Shown here piece by piece: positions 58,082 to 64,000 of a DNA stretch of 64,000 nucleotides. A program made the position numbers and the translations under genes. The notes beneath the pieces are model-generated. The model saw nothing but the letters and a program-made list of their open reading frames with translations, did not search any database and was not told the DNA's origin. Position 1 is the stretch's first letter. Each line of letters starts with the position of its first letter. This DNA comes from an uncultured Eubacterium sp. (lineage in GTDB: Bacteria; Bacillota; Clostridia; Oscillospirales; Acutalibacteraceae). The stretch spans positions 1-64,000 of the forward strand of contig UQCC01000010.1 of NCBI GenBank assembly GCA_900539325.1, in the 5' to 3' direction.

Positions 58082-59909
58082 AATGGCCTCCGTTCAGTCT
58101 GTTTGCTCCGCAACCGGCACATTTGATTCTGCAATGCGGTGTAGTTTTATTTTCATGGGCTTTCAAATTTTCCTTTTCAAGGAATTTTCTGCTGATACCG
58201 TAATCAAGATGGTCCCAAGGCAAAACTTCGCTGAATTCTCTTTTGCGTTGTGTATAAAAATACGGGTCAAGATTATTTTCTTCAAATGCTTTCATCCATG
58301 AAGCAAACTTAAAATGTTCATCCCACGAATCAAATTTGCACCCGTCTTTAAATGCCGAATAAATAACAGCCGAAAGGCGTCTGTCACCTCTTGCAAGGAC
58401 GCCTTCGAGAAGTGAAGTCGGAGTTTCGTGATAAGAAACCTTTATCTTCTTTGACGGAATAGATTCAAGCAAGTGTTTTTGTTTTGCTTTAAGCGATTCC
58501 ATAGTATCCTCAGGTTCCCACTGAAAAGGAGTGAACGGTTTTGGGATAAAAGACGAACACGAAATATTAACCTGAAGTCCTGTTCCCTTTTGGCGATTTG
58601 GATTGTTATAAAACGCATGCAAAACATCCATACCGAGATTTGCAATGCCCTCAATATCTTCCATCGTTTCGGTAGGAAGTCCCATCATAAAATAGAGTTT
58701 AACGGTTGTCCATCCGTTATCAAACGCCTTTGTGCAAGTATTGATAACCTCTTCCTGCGTAACATTTTTATTTATAACATCACGAAGTCGTTGTGTACCG
58801 GCTTCCGGTGCAAAAGTAAGACCGCTTTTTCTTACTTTGTTAAGTTTATCCACAAGTTCATCCGAAAAATTATCCACTCTTAGGCTTGGAAGTGAAAGAC
58901 TGATTTTATCTTTAACCGTCCAATCAATGAGAGATGTAAGCATCTCATTTACCTGAGAATGGTCCGAAGTGGAAAGAGAGCAAAGCGAAAGTTCGTCATA
59001 TCCCGTCGAATCAATAAGTGCTTTACTTTGAGCATTGATAGTTTCAACGCTTTTTTCCCTGATAGGTCGATAAATAAATCCCGCCTGACAAAAGCGACAC
59101 CCTCTTATACAGCCTCTGAATATTTCTTCAACGGCTCTGTCGTGAACTATGCTGATAAAAGGAACGACAAATTCTTTTGGATAATAGCATTTGTTCATAT
59201 CCGACACAACGGATTTTTTAACCTTTTCCGGTGCTCCGTTAATCGGAACAAGTTCTTTTAATGTACCGTCGGCATTATAACTGTCCTTATAAAATGACGG
59301 AACATAAACACCGATAATATCTTTTGCTTTAAGCAAAAATTCTTGCTTTGTGGCACCTTTTTTCTTGCATTCCTTAAGCAAATCAAGAACAGCATTTGTA
59401 CTGTCCTCACCGTCACCCAAAAAGACAATATCAACAAAATCGGCAATAGGTTCCGGATTGCACGCACACGGACCGCCCACACATATAATCGGAGCAAGCT
59501 CGGTTCTGTCTTTGGAATAAAGCGGAATACCTGCCAATTCAAGCATATTAAGCACATTTGTGTAACAAAGTTCATACATCAAGGTAAATCCGATAATGTC
59601 AAAATCCTTAATATAGTCGCCGCTTTCAAGAGCAAAAAGAGGAACATTGTTTTTACGCATTTGTTCTTCCATATCAACATCGGGAGCAAAAACACGCTCG
59701 CACCACGAGTCATCACGGTCATTAACCAAACCGTAAAGTATCTTCATACCGAGATGGCTCATACCGATTTCATATATATCCGGAAAACAAAACGCATAAC
59801 GAATATCAACCTTATCGGGGTCTTTAATTACGCTGTTAAGTTCACCGCCTACATATCTTGCAGGTTTTTGAACATATTGCAATATTTTTTCTACTTCTTT
59901 TTTTATCAT
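58065..59909 (-). CDS. B12-binding-like radical SAM protein (TIGR03960)
   Basis: The 614-residue protein has an N-terminal B12-binding-like domain and a radical-SAM core with CIRGCRFCQAGF, where Cys-x3-Cys-x2-Cys binds the 4Fe-4S cluster. It ends with a cysteine-containing CRIKCAGCGANRLNGG. The family is always found with DUF2344. The substrate is unknown. Overlaps the M50 gene by 4 bp. Confidence 0.9.
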   Translation of the reverse strand: MIKKEVEKILQYVQKPARYVGGELNSVIKDPDKVDIRYAFCFPDIYEIGMSHLGMKILYGLVNDRDDSWCERVFAPDVDMEEQMRKNNVPLFALESGDYIKDFDIIGFTLMYELCYTNVLNMLELAGIPLYSKDRTELAPIICVGGPCACNPEPIADFVDIVFLGDGEDSTNAVLDLLKECKKKGATKQEFLLKAKDIIGVYVPSFYKDSYNADGTLKELVPINGAPEKVKKSVVSDMNKCYYPKEFVVPFISIVHDRAVEEIFRGCIRGCRFCQAGFIYRPIREKSVETINAQSKALIDSTGYDELSLCSLSTSDHSQVNEMLTSLIDWTVKDKISLSLPSLRVDNFSDELVDKLNKVRKSGLTFAPEAGTQRLRDVINKNVTQEEVINTCTKAFDNGWTTVKLYFMMGLPTETMEDIEGIANLGMDVLHAFYNNPNRQKGTGLQVNISCSSFIPKPFTPFQWEPEDTMESLKAKQKHLLESIPSKKIKVSYHETPTSLLEGVLARGDRRLSAVIYSAFKDGCKFDSWDEHFKFASWMKAFEENNLDPYFYTQRKREFSEVLPWDHLDYGISRKFLEKENLKAHENKTTPHCRIKCAGCGANRLNGGHCDARG

Positions 59910-60445
59910 AAATTACCTCTTAAAAGCCAAAAAGCCAAATAAGCCGAAACAATCAATATACTGTATTTTCCGCTGTATATTGAATAGCAAATCAATAATA
60001 TAAGCGTTGCAAATCCAAAAGCATAAAGCACAAAATATGAAACGGATATATTAAAATATTTATCAAGCACAAGCTTTAAACATCTTCCCATATCAAGCGG
60101 ATAAATCGGCAAGGCATTAATAACAATCAATGCAAGATTAATATCTCTTCTCAAATTAAGAATTGCAAATACTGAATTTACCGCAATTCCCGACAAGAGA
60201 AAAACAACCTCTTTTGATACAGTCAAAACCGATGAATGTTTTAATCCTATGCCGTAAAACGAAACATTAATTTTATCTGCTTTAACGCCAAGCAAATATA
60301 GTGATAAAATATGCCCCAGTTCATGCAAAGACGAAAACAACAAAACATATAAAAAGTCATAATTGTTTGCAAACAGCGCAATACAAACTATCGCAAAAAA
60401 CAAAAAGCTTATTTCAAACTCAATATCAAAAAGTCTAAATTTCAA
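59906..60445 (-). CDS. M50 intramembrane metalloprotease, SpoIVFB-like
   Basis: The 179-residue membrane protein holds HELGH (about residues 41-45) and NALPIYPLDMGR, which supply the zinc ligands of site-2-type proteases. SpoIVFB cleaves pro-sigma-K in the mother cell; this one is short and lacks a CBS domain, so the match is to family rather than to exact function. Confidence 0.8.
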   Translation of the reverse strand: MKFRLFDIEFEISFLFFAIVCIALFANNYDFLYVLLFSSLHELGHILSLYLLGVKADKINVSFYGIGLKHSSVLTVSKEVVFLLSGIAVNSVFAILNLRRDINLALIVINALPIYPLDMGRCLKLVLDKYFNISVSYFVLYAFGFATLILLICYSIYSGKYSILIVSAYLAFWLLRGNL

Positions 60446-60485
60446 ATTATCACCATATAAAAATACGATGATACCAAATCAAAAA

Positions 60486-60896
60486 TTACCTATTTTTATC
60501 AAGATAGCTTTGAAGAATCATAACAGCCGATACTGCATCAACAGTCTGCTTTCTTTTAGCGCCTCTGACATTATTATCAGACAAAATATTATGTGCCATA
60601 ACAGTAGTAAGTCTTTCATCCTCAAACTCAATATCAATATTAATTTTTTCACTGATAGCCTGACCGAGCGACCTGCAATCATCACAACGATAACCGTATG
60701 ACCCGTCCATATTTCTCGGAAGGCCGATAACTATTTTTTCAATCTTATTTTCGTTTATGAGTTCAATAATTTTATCAACAAGCTTTGGTTGATAACTTTC
60801 TTTTATAACACACAACGGAGAAGCAAGAATACCTCTTATATCGGAAATTGCGATACCTGTTCTGACATCTCCGTAATCAATCGACATTATTTTCAT
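60486..60896 (-). CDS. ruvX: Holliday junction resolvase-like RuvX (YqgF)
   Basis: This 136-residue RNase H-fold protein starts MKIMSIDYGDVRTGIAISD, with later FEDERLTTVMAH and a C-terminal VDAVSAVMILQSYLD, the three acidic motif regions. It is involved in rRNA 5'-end processing in E. coli. Confidence 0.93.
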   Translation of the reverse strand: MKIMSIDYGDVRTGIAISDIRGILASPLCVIKESYQPKLVDKIIELINENKIEKIVIGLPRNMDGSYGYRCDDCRSLGQAISEKINIDIEFEDERLTTVMAHNILSDNNVRGAKRKQTVDAVSAVMILQSYLDKNR

Positions 60897-60950
60897 ATTT
60901 CCTCATTAATAATAGGAAAACCAAATTTGATTTTCCTATTATTTTTAATA

Positions 60951-63413
60951 TTAATTTTCGTCCAAATTATCTTCCGATTCGTTATCACTTGAATCATCAG
61001 GATTGTCATCAGGATTTTCGATGTCGTCATTTGAATCGTCATCGGAATTATCTTCGGTATATTCTTCCCTACGCTTTGTTGTGGAATATGTTCTGTTGTA
61101 TGAATTACCCGAATCATAATCGCTCAAATAATCGTTTGAGGCGGTTTTTGGAAGATTGTTAACATCAAACCAACCCCATCTTCCCGAGCCTCGACTTAAA
61201 GTACCATTTGAAGAATATTGTCTGTGAACAATCCCGTCACATTCAGGGAATTCTTTAACATTCTTACCCTTTTTATCGTAAATTTCTTTCATAATGGTAT
61301 TCCAAATAGTACCCGACGGATTGGCGGAAAGATAATATCTTACTTCCTTGTTTTTATCATAACCGTACCATACACCGCCAACATATTCAGGTGTGCCACC
61401 GATAAACCAACGGTCATTAGAACCTGTTGTTGTACCTGTTTTACCAATACATTCAACGCCGTCAATTTTATAGGAACGACCCGTGCCCTCTGTCATAACG
61501 GTTTGAAGCATCTTGTTCATAACCCAAGAAGTATTCTCCGACAAAGCAATTTCCTTATCCTTTTCAGGATTCTTTTCAAGAATTACATTGCCCTGTGAGT
61601 CCTCAATTTTATAATAGCTGTAACCCTCATAATAATAACCGCCGTTGCCGAAAGCCTGATATGCGGTTGTCATTTCAAGAACGGTTACACCATATGTTAA
61701 TGAGCCTGTTGCCATAGGAGCTAAATCACAGTCCTGAACGGCGAGAGTTGAAATATGAAATTTGTTTGTAATAAATTCGTAAGAATAAGTCGTGCCTATT
61801 TTATCAAGAGTTCTTGCCGAGATTGTATTTTTTGAAAGTGCAAGACCTTTTTGTACAGTTATGGTTTCGCCGGAATAACTGCCGCCCTCATTTGTAGGCC
61901 ACGGCTTTCCGTCAATTTTTGTAAGCGGTGCATCCTTTGTAGGGGTTGACCAATAAACATTGGTGTCGCCGTCCTGCAAGGTCTTTTCAAGTGCAGGTCC
62001 ATAAACAGAAAGAGGTTTAATAACAGAACCCGGTTGACGCTTTGACTGCCAAGCACGATTGAGCACACGGTTGGCTTTTTTCTTACCGGTACCTCCAACC
62101 ATACCGAGAATTCTGCCGTGGTAATCCATAATTACGCAAGCACCCTGAACAGTTTCATCAGGCATCTTTTTGTAATTTTCATACACATCTTCAATAGCGT
62201 TTTGAACATCAAAATCAATAGCAGAATAAATTTTAAGACCGCCGCCGTAAATGAGTTTCTTTGCCTTTTTAGCACTGTATCCGGCATTTTGCAAGTCATT
62301 AATAACCTGGTCAATTACATAATCTGTATAATAAGAATTAACTTTTTCTGCCTGTTTTTTCTCAGAAGCAGACTTTTTGATTTGACTGCCCTTATAGTCA
62401 GGAGAATTGGTAAACACCATTTTATATGCAACAGCTTCATCATATTCTTGCTGAGAAATAAATCCTCTTTCAAGCATTTTTTTAAGAACACGAAGCTGAC
62501 GCTGTCTATTATTTTCAGGATTTATAAGTGGGTCATATTTTGTAGGAAACTGCGTAATGCTCGCTATACACGCACATTCTGCGATATTAAGGTCTTTAAC
62601 CTCTTTGCCAAAATATGTTTCAGCCGCTGTTTTTACGCCGTAACATCCGTGTGACAAATAGATTGTATTGAGATATGCTTCCATAATCTCATCCTTGGAA
62701 TAATGCTTTTCCAAATTGAGAGCCGAAAGAATCTCGTTAAACTTACGGATAAATGTTACATCGTTTTCATCGGTAAGGTTTTTGATAAGCTGTTGAGTGA
62801 TTGTAGAACCACCCTGTCCGCTGTTAGACGGCTTAACCATAACGCCGATGGTTCGTTTCCAGTCAACACCGTGGTGCTTTTCAAATCTCTCATCCTCAAT
62901 GGCGATAAATGCCTTTGAAATATATTTCGTCATATCGTTTTTGTCAAGCCAAATACGATTTTCCTCACCGTGAAGACGAGTAATTTCTATCAATTTATTA
63001 TCGTTATCATATCCGTAAATAAAAGAAGTTTGATTTTGGCTTGATGCCTCGTCCTCAAGATTGAAAACAACATCTCCGTGAACAACTGAATATCCGTAAA
63101 CAAAAAGAACAGAAGAACAAATAATTCCGACAACTGCAACAACAAGTATAATGCCCAAAATTATTTTTCCGAATACTCCCGCTGTTTTTTGACCGGGAGT
63201 TTTATTTACTTTCCTATTCTTTTTATCATTCGATTTTCCCGTAGCAGAGTAAGAAGCTTTATTTTTTTTGCTGTTTTCTCCGCTTGAAAATGTATTATAG
63301 GCAGGGGGCAATTTGCCGCCGCTCTTTTTTCGTGTTTCTCTGTCATCATTATATGCTTTTTGAGAATTATTCATAAATGACTCAAGAAGATCATCATAAT
63401 CTTTATTCGCCAC
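60951..63413 (-). CDS. class A penicillin-binding protein (PBP1a-like)
   Basis: This bifunctional enzyme polymerises and cross-links peptidoglycan. GTG at 63413 after AAGGAGG gives 820 residues. A cytoplasmic Lys/Asp/Asn-rich region (1-85) is followed by a membrane anchor, the GT51 motifs EDERFEKHHGVDW and GGSTITQQLIKNL, and the transpeptidase motifs SVIKP (SxxK), SKN (SxN) and GKTGTTTGSND (KTG). The C-terminal tail is Asp/Asn/Ser-rich and acidic. Confidence 0.93.
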   Translation of the reverse strand: MANKDYDDLLESFMNNSQKAYNDDRETRKKSGGKLPPAYNTFSSGENSKKNKASYSATGKSNDKKNRKVNKTPGQKTAGVFGKIILGIILVVAVVGIICSSVLFVYGYSVVHGDVVFNLEDEASSQNQTSFIYGYDNDNKLIEITRLHGEENRIWLDKNDMTKYISKAFIAIEDERFEKHHGVDWKRTIGVMVKPSNSGQGGSTITQQLIKNLTDENDVTFIRKFNEILSALNLEKHYSKDEIMEAYLNTIYLSHGCYGVKTAAETYFGKEVKDLNIAECACIASITQFPTKYDPLINPENNRQRQLRVLKKMLERGFISQQEYDEAVAYKMVFTNSPDYKGSQIKKSASEKKQAEKVNSYYTDYVIDQVINDLQNAGYSAKKAKKLIYGGGLKIYSAIDFDVQNAIEDVYENYKKMPDETVQGACVIMDYHGRILGMVGGTGKKKANRVLNRAWQSKRQPGSVIKPLSVYGPALEKTLQDGDTNVYWSTPTKDAPLTKIDGKPWPTNEGGSYSGETITVQKGLALSKNTISARTLDKIGTTYSYEFITNKFHISTLAVQDCDLAPMATGSLTYGVTVLEMTTAYQAFGNGGYYYEGYSYYKIEDSQGNVILEKNPEKDKEIALSENTSWVMNKMLQTVMTEGTGRSYKIDGVECIGKTGTTTGSNDRWFIGGTPEYVGGVWYGYDKNKEVRYYLSANPSGTIWNTIMKEIYDKKGKNVKEFPECDGIVHRQYSSNGTLSRGSGRWGWFDVNNLPKTASNDYLSDYDSGNSYNRTYSTTKRREEYTEDNSDDDSNDDIENPDDNPDDSSDNESEDNLDEN

Positions 63414-63516
63414 GAAATCAGCCTCCTTTTTTTGTATATTTTTATTATAATATATATATACAAAAAAATAAAGAAGAATTTTAAATATTAACAAAATAAT
63501 GATATGTTATTTTATC

Positions 63517-64000
63517 TCAATTCTTATCCTTCTTTATTTTCTTTGCTCTTTTTCTGTTCATCTCAATACTGCGTTGATGCACCTCAACAGTATCATATGT
63601 CTTTTTGGCTCTTACCGTTGTCCAAAAGGTCTTGCCGCATTTTTTGCACTTTGCCGGACACCTAAACGATTTGTTTACGCACTCAAAATCCTTTAGACGA
63701 ATCATATCACTTTTACAAATCGGACAAACAAGTTCTTGCTTATATACATCAAAAATATCCGACACGGGTTTAGTAATCAAATAAGGCTTGTATATAAGTC
63801 GCTCAAAAAATGAACTGTCGCAATCGTGAACAAAGCCCTTAAGCTTTTCTTTGTCAAAAACTTTTTTAAAGCACTCGGCTGTAAGATAGCAATCGGTTAA
63901 CGCTCTGTGAAGTTTATCAACGTCAATTTCAATTCCAAAGGCCGCACCGCAATCGGCAAGAGAAATTTGATTATTATTCTCTCTTTCGATAAAAGACATA
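63517..64000 (-). CDS. 3'-5' exonuclease (DEDDh type) C-terminal part, 5' end outside window
   Basis: At least 160 residues are visible. LHRALTDCYLTAE is the Exo III motif of DnaQ-like exonucleases; Exo I and II are missing because the gene continues beyond 64000. The C-terminal part has a zinc ribbon (CPICKSD, CPAKCKKCGK). The ATG at 63999 is probably internal. Confidence 0.8.
   Translation of the reverse strand, partial: MSFIERENNNQISLADCGAAFGIEIDVDKLHRALTDCYLTAECFKKVFDKEKLKGFVHDCDSSFFERLIYKPYLITKPVSDIFDVYKQELVCPICKSDMIRLKDFECVNKSFRCPAKCKKCGKTFWTTVRAKKTYDTVEVHQRSIEMNRKRAKKIKKDKN

Overview
The window is AT-rich chromosomal DNA from a spore-forming, low-GC Gram-positive bacterium of the class Clostridia, most likely a gut Ruminococcus-like or Oscillospirales lineage. 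The class is supported by the sporulation genes (spoIIR, cwlD-like, spoIIM-like, spoIVA beside a sipL-like gene, an M50 protease of the SpoIVFB type), a cysteine T-box leader, strong AGGAGG ribosome binding sites and family-level protein resemblance. The genus is a guess.

Layout. Bases 1-14,700 carry two tRNAs, a nitroreductase, a mechanosensitive channel, the UPF0210/UPF0237 pair, a secreted beta-helix protein, a PHP/Lrp/aminotransferase/ispE/spoIIR run, tRNA-Leu followed by a small phage-like relic, a D-2-hydroxyacid dehydrogenase, cwlD-like and radA. Bases 14,806-21,716 are a complete-looking prophage of a filamentous (inovirus-type) phage, 6,911 bp long. Bases 21,772-22,752 encode a Xer-type tyrosine recombinase. 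The rest is dense housekeeping, mostly on the minus strand: spoIIM/yajC/tgt/queA, asd-dapA-dapB, cysE-cysS behind a T-box, pgsA/rimO/recX/recA, rpmB, plsY/der/rpmF, pgi, dacF-like, mtaB, spoIVA/sipL, clpX/clpP/tig, thrC/yraN/rnhB/rbgA/rplS, a radical-SAM pair, ruvX, a class A PBP and a cut-off exonuclease.

The prophage is the most interesting part. It reads, in order: a membrane protein with a possible ribbon-helix-helix domain and an Xre repressor on the minus strand; three 17-bp palindromic operators over a consensus promoter; a tRNA-shaped element with an abnormal anticodon arm; a possible ssDNA-binding protein; several tiny genes, most of them membrane proteins; a pVIII-like major coat protein; a terminator in the same place as in Ff phages; a large pIII-like protein; a pVI-like protein; a Zot/pI morphogenesis ATPase; an iterated, structured region; a leader peptide coupled to a Rep_trans replication initiator; and a last small gene. 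No secretin is present, as expected for a host with one membrane.

The prophage is bounded by a 23-bp direct repeat. Joining the outer flanks rebuilds a 32-bp perfect palindrome (14-bp arms, 4-bp centre) lying 19 bp upstream of the recombinase gene, which is outside the element. I interpret this as a chromosomal dif-like site next to its own Xer recombinase, used by the phage for integration in the manner of CTXphi and VGJphi. Gene orientation changes from mainly plus to mainly minus at this point, consistent with a replication terminus. Function assignments are from reading motifs; no database search was run.
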